Part shown: piece by piece, positions 1 to 7,984 of the stretch
Numbering within the stretch: the stretch's first letter is position 1
How the letters are laid out: each line of letters starts with the position of its first letter
From: Xylanibacter ruminicola Ga6B6
Lineage (GTDB): Bacteria > Bacteroidota > Bacteroidia > Bacteroidales > Bacteroidaceae
NCBI RefSeq assembly: GCF_000687715.1
Contig: NZ_JHXD01000005.1
Coordinates: 97,549 to 161,548, forward strand
DNA: 64,000 nucleotides
Reading direction: 5' to 3'
Program-made: the position numbers and the translations under genes
The notes under the pieces: model-generated
Databases searched by the model: none
What the model was told of the DNA's origin: nothing
The model's input: the letters and a program-made list of their open reading frames with translations, nothing else

Positions 1-77
1 ACGGTGTACTTACCGTAGAGCTGCCTAAGATAGTAGAAGAGAAGGTAAAGCTATCGCGACAGATAGACATTGCATAA
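1..77 (+). CDS. Small heat-shock protein (Hsp20) C-terminus, partial
   Basis: The window opens inside an open frame (codons in phase from base 3) that ends at TAA 75-77 and encodes about 24 residues. The start of this tail, GVLTVELPK, is the conserved last beta-strand region of the alpha-crystallin domain of Hsp20 chaperones (typically NGVLTVxLPK), followed by a short basic tail. Hsp20 proteins hold unfolding proteins as ATP-independent cytoplasmic holdases. Only the C-terminus is present, so the call rests on this one motif. The next gene starts about 95 nt downstream behind its own promoter. Confidence 0.6.
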   Translation, partial: GVLTVELPKIVEEKVKLSRQIDIA

Positions 78-137
78 TAAAACATCGGAGAAGCGGTTAA
101 CAAATGTTAACTACTTCTTTTTTTTCGGATTATTTCT

Positions 138-145
138 TATCTTTG
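138..145 (+). promoter_or_regulatory. -7 box of sensor kinase gene
   Basis: TATCTTTG matches the Bacteroidetes -7 consensus TAnnTTTG and lies 26 nt before the ATG at 172. It argues against the in-frame upstream ATG at 70, which would put the promoter inside the gene. Confidence 0.6.
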
Positions 146-171
146 CAGTCGAAAACCTAAAATACAGCATT

Positions 172-999
172 ATGAGTTGGCAATCGATTATTTTTATTCT
201 GGTTCTGGTTTTGTTTGCAATCTGTCTTTTTTTGGTGCAGCATTATTATCAGGTGCGCCTAAGAAATGAAATAGGTCGTGCACAGCGTAGCGAGCGTATT
301 AAAACGGTGTTTATGGCTAATGTGAGTCATGCCTTGCGTACGCCTTTGAATGCTATTATTACGGATAGTCAGAAGCTGCTGGATACTGAAGAATCTGATT
401 CCAAGAAGCTGAATGCTGCGATGACAACCATTAACCAGAATGGTAAGCAGTTGCTGTATTTTATATCGCAGCTACTCGAACTGTCGAGCTTTGATAGTAA
501 TATGGCCACTTTTACCATGATAGAGGTGAATCTGGCCGAGCTGATGGCGTCGTATCGCCGTGAGGCTCAGCGCGACGCAGGTGCCAATGTACAAGTAGTT
601 GTACGTTCGCCATTGTCGCCACACGCCAAGGGCATGGTAGATACCAACCTGATGTATCAGCTGATGACACACCTGTTGCACAATGCGCTTACGCACACCC
701 AGGAGGGTACCATTACCATCGATTATGATTATGCCGATAATGGCTTGAAGATAGAAGTGATTGATACAGGCGACGGTGAGCCTCAGGACTTCCAGTCGAA
801 CTTCTCAACACTCATTCAGGGTAGCGATTCGCTGGCACTGTTTAATCAGCGTTCGGGTCTGGGCTTATCTATCTGCAAGTCGATTGTTGAGAGTCTGCAT
901 GGCACCATCGATCTGAAGTCGGAGAAAGGCAAGGGTACCCATGTTACGGTTTGGATACCTTGCAAGATGCGCGACATGAAGAAGGGGCTGGTACGCTAA
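172..999 (+). CDS. Membrane-anchored sensor histidine kinase, orphan
   Basis: 275-residue histidine kinase. Residues about 5-24 form one transmembrane helix, followed by a short linker with no sensor domain. The HisKA dimerization helix has the H-box HALRTPLN with His53. The HATPase_c domain shows an N-box around Asn171 (HNALTH), a G1 box DTGDGEP (198-204) and a G2 box SGLGLS (228-233). I chose the start at 172 because a TAnnTTTG promoter lies just upstream and the hydrophobic helix then begins at once. The residue after the phospho-acceptor His is Ala, where most HisKA kinases have Glu or Asp that supports catalysis, so kinase activity may be reduced or altered. No response regulator is adjacent: the next gene is a convergent MFS transporter 9 nt away. 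The signal and partner are unknown. Confidence 0.85.
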   Translation: MSWQSIIFILVLVLFAICLFLVQHYYQVRLRNEIGRAQRSERIKTVFMANVSHALRTPLNAIITDSQKLLDTEESDSKKLNAAMTTINQNGKQLLYFISQLLELSSFDSNMATFTMIEVNLAELMASYRREAQRDAGANVQVVVRSPLSPHAKGMVDTNLMYQLMTHLLHNALTHTQEGTITIDYDYADNGLKIEVIDTGDGEPQDFQSNFSTLIQGSDSLALFNQRSGLGLSICKSIVESLHGTIDLKSEKGKGTHVTVWIPCKMRDMKKGLVR

Positions 1000-1008
1000 T
1001 CATTGATT

Positions 1009-2223
1009 TTATCGTACGGTAGGATTGAGGTTACGGCGCAGGAAGAAGGCGCGCGTAGCCAGGAAATACGTGGCTACACCCGTACCGTTAACGAGTACTA
1101 CCGTCCAGAAGGCTGCGCTATAGCTAATGAGCTCGGCTACGATACCACCAGCCAGAATACCTAATCCCATACCGATATCCCACGAGATAAGGATGGTGCT
1201 GTTGGCAGTGCCACGCTGTTTGTTGGTGGCCACATTGATGGTCATATTCTGGAATGCAGGCCACATATGACCGTTGCCCAAGCCAATCAACAATGCGGAA
1301 CCATAATAACCGATCATGATGGCAGTATGATTGCTGACAAAGAGTGTGGGCATGAATATAAATATAGTGTAGCCCACTAACGAGATGACCATACCGGTGG
1401 CGGCATTATGGGTTACACGACCGTCGCGGAGGGCTTTGCTGCCCTGTAGGCGACTAAGGATAAGACCCACCGAGCATAGCATAAAATAGGTGCCTGTGCC
1501 GCCGGTAATGCCCATTACCTCCTTACCATAAATGGCCAGGTAGTTGCTAAGCACACCAAAGCTGAAGCCAAAAGCTACCATATTCAGGCCCAACAACCAG
1601 CCACGTGTAAGGAAGAAGCGGTCGAGCGAGAGCCTAGAGCTTCTAGCCTGGCTAGAATCTCTAGGCTTAAGCTTTACAGTACTATCAATCAGCCAGCCTG
1701 TGGTGGCCACGATGAGGGCTAACCAGAACAGGAACTCGAAGCTGTTGGTAAGCTGGTAGATGAAAATGCCGATGGTGGGCGCGATGGCCATAGCTAGATT
1801 GTTACTCAAGCCGTAATAGCCGATACCCTCGGTACGACGGCTGCTGGGCAATACATCGATGGCCACGGTAGAATTGGCTACGGTAAGGGCGCCGAAGGGA
1901 CCTCCATGCAGTGTGCGCATAATGGTGAACAGCAGCAGGGTAGAGGCGGCCAGATAGCCGGCAAAGAAGATAGCGAACACGCCAAACGACAGCATGAGCA
2001 CCGTTTTGCGCGGGAACGAATCGACTACATAGCCGCTAAACGGGCGTACCAGCAGAGCGGTGATGGTATAGCCCGAGAGCACCAGTCCTATCACGTCCTT
2101 TGTGGCCCCGAAGTGCTCGCTCAGGTAGAGCGGCAACAGCGGTGTAAGCACGTAAAAGGCGAAAAACAACGTAAAGTTGGCTGCCATCACCTTGCAGTAG
2201 TTCCTATTCCAAAGTCTCTCCAT
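1009..2223 (-). CDS. MFS transporter (drug/metabolite efflux type)
   Basis: 404-residue inner-membrane protein of the Major Facilitator Superfamily with about 12 hydrophobic helices. The loop between helices 2 and 3 carries the usual MFS pattern (GYVVDSFPRK). The N-terminal half has RTLHGGPFGAL, and the C-terminal half has ALLIGLGNGHMWPAFQN, typical of the helix-rich transport core. Family members mostly export small molecules by proton antiport; the substrate cannot be read from sequence. The central cytoplasmic loop (about residues 184-200) is encoded by DNA with four CTAG tetramers at exact 9-bp spacing, which looks like a small inserted repeat. The gene is convergent with the sensor kinase and has its own -7 box at 2255-2262. 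Confidence 0.85.
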   Translation of the reverse strand: MERLWNRNYCKVMAANFTLFFAFYVLTPLLPLYLSEHFGATKDVIGLVLSGYTITALLVRPFSGYVVDSFPRKTVLMLSFGVFAIFFAGYLAASTLLLFTIMRTLHGGPFGALTVANSTVAIDVLPSSRRTEGIGYYGLSNNLAMAIAPTIGIFIYQLTNSFEFLFWLALIVATTGWLIDSTVKLKPRDSSQARSSRLSLDRFFLTRGWLLGLNMVAFGFSFGVLSNYLAIYGKEVMGITGGTGTYFMLCSVGLILSRLQGSKALRDGRVTHNAATGMVISLVGYTIFIFMPTLFVSNHTAIMIGYYGSALLIGLGNGHMWPAFQNMTINVATNKQRGTANSTILISWDIGMGLGILAGGIVAELISYSAAFWTVVLVNGTGVATYFLATRAFFLRRNLNPTVR

Positions 2224-2254
2224 CTTATCTTCCAGTCTTTCTGCTTATCGGGTG

Positions 2255-2262
2255 CAAAGTTA
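2255..2262 (-). promoter_or_regulatory. -7 box of MFS transporter gene
   Basis: Minus-strand TAACTTTG (TAnnTTTG) sits 31 nt ahead of the ATG at 2223. Confidence 0.55.
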
Positions 2263-2372
2263 CGCTTTTTCGGGCGGTTATCGGCAGAACTAACGTTAAC
2301 GAACTATAATGGGGCTTAACTTTTGCCCTTGGCGTACGTCTAACATCAAAAAAATCATTATCAACTATAAGT

Positions 2373-3173
2373 ATGAAACGAATTGTAATGCTTTCGGCCG
2401 TAGCCCTGCTCATGTCATCGGCAGCTATGGCTCAGACCAAAGAGGTGAAGATTGGTGACGTAACCATGACCATCACCCCCGAAAAGGGCGCTAAAATCAC
2501 GTCGCTCAAGTATCAGGATCAGGAAGTTATTTCGCAGCTCAGGTGGCCCGAAAGCTTCGGTAGTACCTTCTGGACAAGTCCGCAGAAGGAGTGGAACTGG
2601 CCTCCCGTATTCGAACTCGACAAAGGCGTGTACGAGGTGGTAGAGAAGGATGGGCATCTGGTGATGACCAGTCCGGTATCGGAGAAGTTGAAATACCGTG
2701 TGCGCAAGGACTTCAGTACCGATAAGAAGGATGGCGCCATTGTGATTACCTACAGCATTATTAACGAGAGTGGCGAGGAAAGAAAAGTGGCTCCCTGGGA
2801 GATTACCCGTGTGCCTAATGCCGGTGTGATTAAGTTTGATGCCCCTGTGGAGAGCATCTGGCCTGCTGGCTTGATGAACTTTGAACAGAAAGACGGTGTG
2901 GCTTGCTATGCTGCCGACGAGGCCCAGCAGAACCGTAAGGTTAATGCCGATGGTAAAGGCTGGCTGAGCTACGAGAACAACGGTCTGGTTCTGACCAAGA
3001 AGTTTGCCGACCTGAAGGCTGATGAGCCTGCTCCTGGCGAGGCCGAGATTCAGGTGTACGTGAACCGTGGCAAGACCTATATAGAACTCGAGAGCCAAGG
3101 TGCTTACACAACCCTGGCTCCCGGTGCTGATCTAAGCTGGACGGTACGCTGGTACCTGCAGCCTGCTAAATAA
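2373..3173 (+). CDS. Secreted DUF4380-type protein, mutarotase-like
   Basis: 266 residues with a clear signal peptide (MKRIVMLSAVALLMSSAAMAQ, cleaved near residue 21), so periplasmic or secreted. The mature part is predicted to be all beta and begins with the pattern ITPEKGAKITSLKY, then a Trp-rich segment (FGSTFWTSPQKEWNWPP, about residues 66-82). Both are typical of the DUF4380 group, which has a galactose-mutarotase-like sandwich fold and is common in Bacteroidetes carbohydrate loci. The biochemical activity is not established; sugar binding or epimerization is an inference from the fold. Its 3' end overlaps the convergent lctP gene by 8 bp. It is about 7 kb from the PUL, so a link to pectin use is possible but unproven. 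Confidence 0.7.
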   Translation: MKRIVMLSAVALLMSSAAMAQTKEVKIGDVTMTITPEKGAKITSLKYQDQEVISQLRWPESFGSTFWTSPQKEWNWPPVFELDKGVYEVVEKDGHLVMTSPVSEKLKYRVRKDFSTDKKDGAIVITYSIINESGEERKVAPWEITRVPNAGVIKFDAPVESIWPAGLMNFEQKDGVACYAADEAQQNRKVNADGKGWLSYENNGLVLTKKFADLKADEPAPGEAEIQVYVNRGKTYIELESQGAYTTLAPGADLSWTVRWYLQPAK

Positions 3174-4770
3174 CGTGCAAGCCTAAGAATACCATCAGAC
3201 CGTTCATCAGTATCCAGAAGATAGCGAACGGCATGGTCTTACGCATAATATCGCCATCCTGCCCCTCCATATCACATGCTGCGGTTGCGATGGCGATACT
3301 TTGTGGCGACAGCAGCTTACCGCCTTCTGAACCGGCACAGTTGGCTGCAGCAAGCCAGTTGGTCTCGCTACCACTCACACCAAAGAAGGTGCCCTGGTTA
3401 ACCAAGCCTAAGTCGCTGGCGGCAGTTGCCTGTAGCTTACCAAACAGAATGTTGGCGTTGGTGGCACTACCTGTAACAAACGTACCGATAGAACCGATGA
3501 GTGGTGCAAAGAATGGGAAGGCCACGCCGGTAAGCATTACCAGACCCTTAGCGATATCGTTAGTCATACCAACATTGTTCATGAGCATAGCCATAGCTAC
3601 CAGACAGCAGATGGTAACCACCGTCTTCTGCAGGTTCAGTGTGGTCTTGGCCAGCAGCTTCAGCAGTGCGCCGATGCTCATGCCCTGAATCAGACCACCA
3701 ATCACGGCACCAAGGAAAATCATCAGTCCGGCATTAGAAAGCCAGCCAAACTTGAAGGTGTTGCCGATGACAGGCAGTTCGAACTTGGTAACCAGTGTGC
3801 TACCCAACAGTTCGTTAACAGGAGGCACAATCTTACTGCTAATCAGGATGAAGAAGATTATCAATCCGTAAACACTCCAGGCCTTGAGCGTTTTAATAAG
3901 ACCGAAGTTCTTCTTCTCTACCTTTACCTCGTCGTTAGGATTCTCGTCGTGGATAAACAGCTTGTTGTAGAGAAGCATGGCGGCGATGGCGGCTACCGAA
4001 CCAAGGATGGCAGGTGTCTCAGGGCCGATGAAGTGGGCACAGCAGAACTGCACGAGAATAGAGCAAGTGCCTACAAACAGGGCAATGCTGATGTTCTTGA
4101 GAATCTTGGTCTTATCGGTAAGCATCAGGATGAGGAACGGGGTGATGTAGAACATCAGCGACAGTTGCAGGATAATAAATGTGGCAACCTCGCAAAGCTC
4201 CTCAGGCGTAGCGGTACCGCTGGCAGCAACCTGGTTGGCCAGTGTGGTGGCGGGCAATCCTACTGCACCAAATCCTACAGCTACGGTGTTGGCTATCAAG
4301 CAGATAACAGCCGAGAACATAGGTTTGAAACCTAAGCCGATAAGGATGGCTGCCGGGATGGCCACAGCCGTACCAAAGCCTGCCATACCTTCGAGCACAC
4401 CACCAAGACCCCATGTAAGCAGCAGTACCAGCAGACCTTTATCCGAGGTCATCTGGATAAACTGCGTTTTAATCGTCTCAATCTCCTTGGTTTCGCAAAG
4501 GATGTTATAACTAAAAATCGCACATATAATAATAAGTATTATAGGGAAGCAGGCCTTGAGCAGTCCCTCGACTACCGACCATAGCGTGATGCCAACAATG
4601 CTTGCCTGTGCATACTTCTCGGGCACAATGCCTAAGGCAGGTGCTGCGAACAGTGCCAATACAACGGTTACAATCAGCGTAACGATAGCGCTCTTGTAGC
4701 CAGATACCTTGAAACCCATCATTAAAACAATGAGTAACAGAATAGGGATAGCGGATACTAATGCTGACAT
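3166..4770 (-). CDS. lctP: L-lactate permease (LctP family)
   Basis: 534-residue inner-membrane carrier with about 12-14 hydrophobic helices. The LctP family signature is clear: the glycine-rich stretch GGVLEGMAGFGTAVAIPAAIL (around residues 122-142), IANTVAVGFGAVGLP, and near the C-terminus TGSATNANILFGKLQ and SGSETNWLAAANCAGSEGGKLLSPQSIAIA. These proteins bring in lactate or glycolate with protons. The gene is divergent from the FAD/Fe-S lactate dehydrogenase-like gene across a 188-bp promoter region, which supports a joint lactate-use function. Length is normal for the family (about 530-560). Confidence 0.93.
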   Translation of the reverse strand: MSALVSAIPILLLIVLMMGFKVSGYKSAIVTLIVTVVLALFAAPALGIVPEKYAQASIVGITLWSVVEGLLKACFPIILIIICAIFSYNILCETKEIETIKTQFIQMTSDKGLLVLLLTWGLGGVLEGMAGFGTAVAIPAAILIGLGFKPMFSAVICLIANTVAVGFGAVGLPATTLANQVAASGTATPEELCEVATFIILQLSLMFYITPFLILMLTDKTKILKNISIALFVGTCSILVQFCCAHFIGPETPAILGSVAAIAAMLLYNKLFIHDENPNDEVKVEKKNFGLIKTLKAWSVYGLIIFFILISSKIVPPVNELLGSTLVTKFELPVIGNTFKFGWLSNAGLMIFLGAVIGGLIQGMSIGALLKLLAKTTLNLQKTVVTICCLVAMAMLMNNVGMTNDIAKGLVMLTGVAFPFFAPLIGSIGTFVTGSATNANILFGKLQATAASDLGLVNQGTFFGVSGSETNWLAAANCAGSEGGKLLSPQSIAIATAACDMEGQDGDIMRKTMPFAIFWILMNGLMVFLGLHVI

Positions 4771-4811
4771 AGGATTTTAGTGTTAGTGAATATTTATATA
4801 AGTTCTGCCGA

Positions 4812-4819
4812 CAAATATA
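4812..4819 (-). promoter_or_regulatory. -7 box of lctP
   Basis: Minus-strand TATATTTG, 41 nt upstream of the lctP ATG at 4770. Confidence 0.6.
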
Positions 4820-4825
4820 CGAAAA

Positions 4826-4868
4826 CTTTTGATACGTACCACGATTTTTTTTGTGAAAAAATCAAAAG
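4826..4868. promoter_or_regulatory. Inverted repeat in lctP/dehydrogenase intergenic region
   Basis: CTTTTGAT (4826-4833) and its exact complement ATCAAAAG (4861-4868) flank an A/T-rich centre between the two divergent -7 boxes. It could be an operator for a regulator of both lactate genes. Role inferred from position only. Confidence 0.35.
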
Positions 4869-4913
4869 AGTCAAAAAAACATTGAAAAAGTGTGATGATA
4901 TCGAAAAATTTTG

Positions 4914-4921
4914 TATATTTG
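4914..4921 (+). promoter_or_regulatory. -7 box of FAD/Fe-S dehydrogenase gene
   Basis: TATATTTG, 37 nt before the ATG at 4959. It lies within the longer open frame that starts at 4911 and so rules out that upstream start. Confidence 0.6.
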
Positions 4922-4958
4922 CTCACAAAAATCGAGTATAACTAAACCCAAGAGCCCT

Positions 4959-7900
4959 ATGCTAAACGAATTCTTATCAGAACTTCGGCGATTCATGCCT
5001 GCCGAGCGCATTTACACCGACGAGCTACGTACCTTAGGTTGGGGTACCGACGCCAGTTTTTATCGCCAGATTCCGAAGGTAGTGCTTCGTAGTGATGGTG
5101 AGGAAGAGATATCAAAGATTGTACAGTTGTGCGATAAGTATAAACTGCCCTTTACCTTCCGTGCTGCTGGCACATCGCTCTCGGGACAGAGCTGTACCGA
5201 CAGCGTGCTCATTGTGGCTGGCAAGCATTGGGAGAAGTATATGCTTTCGGATACAGCCGAGAGCATCAAGCTGCAACCTGGTATAGTGGGGGCGAGGGTT
5301 AATCAGATACTGAAGCCATACGGACGTGTGTTCCCCCCCGATCCGGCATCTATCGGTGCTGCCATGGTAGGTGGTATCGTGGTAAACAATGCCTCGGGTA
5401 TGAACTGCGGCGTGCATGCCAATAGCGACCGTATGCTGCTGTCGGCTCGTATCATCCTGACTGATGGTACGGTGCTGGATACTGGCGACCCAGTGAGTCG
5501 CGAAGCTTTCAAGAAACAGCATCCTGCGTTTATCTCTAAGATAGAGGCGCTGCGCGACAAGGTGCGTGCCGATCAGGAATTGACCGATCGTATTACCAAG
5601 AAATACAGCATTAAGAACGTAACGGGTTTGAATCTGCGCCCACTGGTGGCTTACGATGATCCGTTTGATATCATTGCGCACTCTATCGTGGGTAGCGAGG
5701 GCACACTGGCCTTCCTGTCGGAGGTAACGATGAAAACACTGAAGGACTATCCGTTCAAGGCATCGGCCATGGTTTACTTTATGACCATGAAGGAGAGTTG
5801 CGAGGCTGTGGTGGCTATGAAGAAGCTGAAGGCTGGCGACGAAGACCTGGAGATGAGCGCCGAGAACCTGATGGTGAAGAGTGCCGAGATGCTCGACTAT
5901 AAGTCGCTCTCGTCGGTTGATGATCCCGTTTATCTGCAGTATAAGCAGGATGTGGATGCCGGTAAGATTGAGGGCGTGCAGCCTGGCGATTACCATAACT
6001 TGACGGCTATACTGACCGAGACCAAGGGTATTACCCACGATCAGCTGCTGATGAAGATTGAGAAGATTAAGGAGTGCTTAGGTGCATTCAAACTCTATAT
6101 TCCTGCTGAGTTTACCGAGGATCCTGCTGTGTATGGCAAGTACTGGGCCATCCGAAGCGGTATATTCCCATCGGTAGGCGGTACACGTCCGGTAGGCACC
6201 TCGTGCCTGATTGAGGATGTGGCATTCCCCATTGAGAGTCTACCTGAGGCTACGGTGAAGTTACAGAAACTGATAGCCGATCATGGCTACGACGATGCTT
6301 GTATCTATGGTCACGCCTTTGAGGGTAACTACCACTTTATTCTGAATCAGAGCTTTGCCGATGAGCATGAGGTGGCCCGTTATGCCGAGATGATGCGCGA
6401 TGTGGCCAAGCTGGTGGTTGAGGGATACGACGGCAGCTTGAAGGCCGAGCACGGCACAGGACGTAATATGGCACCGTTTGTGAAGTACGAGTGGGGCGAG
6501 AAGGCTTACGAGGTGATGAAGGAACTGAAGGCAATCTTTGACCCGAACGGACTGTTGAATCAGGGTGTGATATTCAATGACGATCCCGACTGCTTTATCA
6601 AGTGTCTGAAGCCGCTGCCAGAATTGGATTACGACTTCAAGAGCGTGCCTGATGGTGGCCACTATCTGATGGATCCCAAGCTGAGTACAGCCAAGGAAAC
6701 CATTGAACAGGCCAAGCGTGCCAACAAGTGTATAGAGTGCGGATTCTGCGAGGTTAACTGTATGTCGTGCGGACTTACACTGTCCTCTCGTATGCGTATC
6801 GCCGTACAGCGCGAGATTCGTCATCTGACTAAGACCGGTGAGGACGACGAGCGTTTGGAGCGCTTGCAGAGACAATATAAGTATTACGGTGATCAGACCT
6901 GTGCTACCGATGGCTTGTGTTCAACCTCATGCCCCATGAAGATTAACACGGGTGAGCTGACACACCTGATTCGTCAGTTGGATATGAACACACGTCCATT
7001 AGGCTACTGGGTAGGCGATTATGCAGCCAAGCATATGGCGGGCATTAAGAGCGGACTGCGCGTGGTACTTGATGTGGCACATGCTGCTCACGTCACACTC
7101 GGCCCGACACTGATGACTACCGTATGTCGTACGATGAACAAGATGGGTTTGCCACTATGGACTACCGCTATGCCTAAGAAGCATCGTCAGCCTAAGAAGA
7201 GCGACCTGACGCAGTTTATCATCGAGAGAAGCGTTCCTAAGCATGAGGAACAGCATTCCGACCTCAAGGTGGTTTACTTCCCCAGCTGTATTAACCAGAC
7301 GATGGGACAGTCAAGGCATGGCGGCAAGATTCACGACCTGGTGGATGAGGTGATACAGCTGATGGCTAAGGCCGGCTACGAGGTGATTTTCCCAGAGGGT
7401 ATGGAGCGTATGTGCTGCGGACAGATATGGGAATCGAAGGGTATGCTGGATATTGCCGACCGTAAGAGTGCCGAACTGGAGGCAGCTTTGTGGAAAGCCA
7501 GCGAGGAGGGTAAGTATCCTGTGCTGTGCGCCCAGAGTCCGTGTCTGCACCGTATGAAGAAGGTGATGCATAAGATGCACCTCTACGAGCCTGCTGAGTT
7601 TATTATGAAGTTCCTGGTACCACGATTGGATTTCCATCCTATCGACCGTCATATAGCACTGCACCTGACGTGTTCTACCCGACAGATGGGTGTAGATAAG
7701 GATATGATAGCTTTGGCTAAGCTGTGCTCAAACAACGTGTTCCTACCCGAGGGTGTGGGCTGTTGCGGCTTTGCTGGCGACAGAGGCTTTACCTTCCCAG
7801 AGCTGAATAAGTACGGATTGCGCAAGCTGCGCCCACAGATTGAGGCTAACCATATCGAGGTGGGCTACTCTAACAGTCGTACCTGTGAGATCGGTCTCGA

Positions 7901-7970
7901 ATCGAACACAGGCATACCTTATATGAGTATTGTGTATCTGGTAAATGAATGTACAACAACTAAAAAATAA
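4959..7970 (+). CDS. FAD-linked oxidase/Fe-S fusion, probable D-lactate (or glycolate) dehydrogenase
   Basis: 1003-residue GlcD-GlcF-type fusion. Residues about 38-175 form the FAD-binding 4 (PCMH) domain, with the flavin loop RAAGTSLSGQ (68-77). Residues about 265-535 form the FAD-oxidase C domain, with EHGTGRN at 497-503. A ferredoxin-like segment follows with C591, C594, C597, C601 and a second Cys group at 648, 654 and 658. Two CCG domains carry CCG at 819-821 and 935-937, as in heterodisulfide-reductase-like subunits. Family members oxidize D-lactate or 2-hydroxyglutarate and pass electrons through Fe-S clusters to quinone or another carrier; the exact substrate is inferred from the divergent lactate permease. 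The start at 4959 is set by the promoter box at 4914-4921. No signal peptide, so cytoplasmic and probably membrane-associated. A carboxylesterase gene follows 14 nt after the stop. Confidence 0.88.
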   Translation: MLNEFLSELRRFMPAERIYTDELRTLGWGTDASFYRQIPKVVLRSDGEEEISKIVQLCDKYKLPFTFRAAGTSLSGQSCTDSVLIVAGKHWEKYMLSDTAESIKLQPGIVGARVNQILKPYGRVFPPDPASIGAAMVGGIVVNNASGMNCGVHANSDRMLLSARIILTDGTVLDTGDPVSREAFKKQHPAFISKIEALRDKVRADQELTDRITKKYSIKNVTGLNLRPLVAYDDPFDIIAHSIVGSEGTLAFLSEVTMKTLKDYPFKASAMVYFMTMKESCEAVVAMKKLKAGDEDLEMSAENLMVKSAEMLDYKSLSSVDDPVYLQYKQDVDAGKIEGVQPGDYHNLTAILTETKGITHDQLLMKIEKIKECLGAFKLYIPAEFTEDPAVYGKYWAIRSGIFPSVGGTRPVGTSCLIEDVAFPIESLPEATVKLQKLIADHGYDDACIYGHAFEGNYHFILNQSFADEHEVARYAEMMRDVAKLVVEGYDGSLKAEHGTGRNMAPFVKYEWGEKAYEVMKELKAIFDPNGLLNQGVIFNDDPDCFIKCLKPLPELDYDFKSVPDGGHYLMDPKLSTAKETIEQAKRANKCIECGFCEVNCMSCGLTLSSRMRIAVQREIRHLTKTGEDDERLERLQRQYKYYGDQTCATDGLCSTSCPMKINTGELTHLIRQLDMNTRPLGYWVGDYAAKHMAGIKSGLRVVLDVAHAAHVTLGPTLMTTVCRTMNKMGLPLWTTAMPKKHRQPKKSDLTQFIIERSVPKHEEQHSDLKVVYFPSCINQTMGQSRHGGKIHDLVDEVIQLMAKAGYEVIFPEGMERMCCGQIWESKGMLDIADRKSAELEAALWKASEEGKYPVLCAQSPCLHRMKKVMHKMHLYEPAEFIMKFLVPRLDFHPIDRHIALHLTCSTRQMGVDKDMIALAKLCSNNVFLPEGVGCCGFAGDRGFTFPELNKYGLRKLRPQIEANHIEVGYSNSRTCEIGLESNTGIPYMSIVYLVNECTTTKK

Positions 7971-7984
7971 TAATTAAACAAGTG

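Noticed and set aside
2415..3098. Long open frame on the minus strand opposite the DUF4380 gene
   Set aside because: It lies wholly antisense to a gene with a clear signal peptide and family motifs; its protein has no recognizable features. Several similar long antisense frames (for example 45900-46901, 62910-63827, 5112-6038) were dropped for the same reason.
4911..4958. N-terminal extension of the FAD/Fe-S dehydrogenase
   Set aside because: The DNA contains the -7 box TATATTTG, so it is promoter rather than coding.
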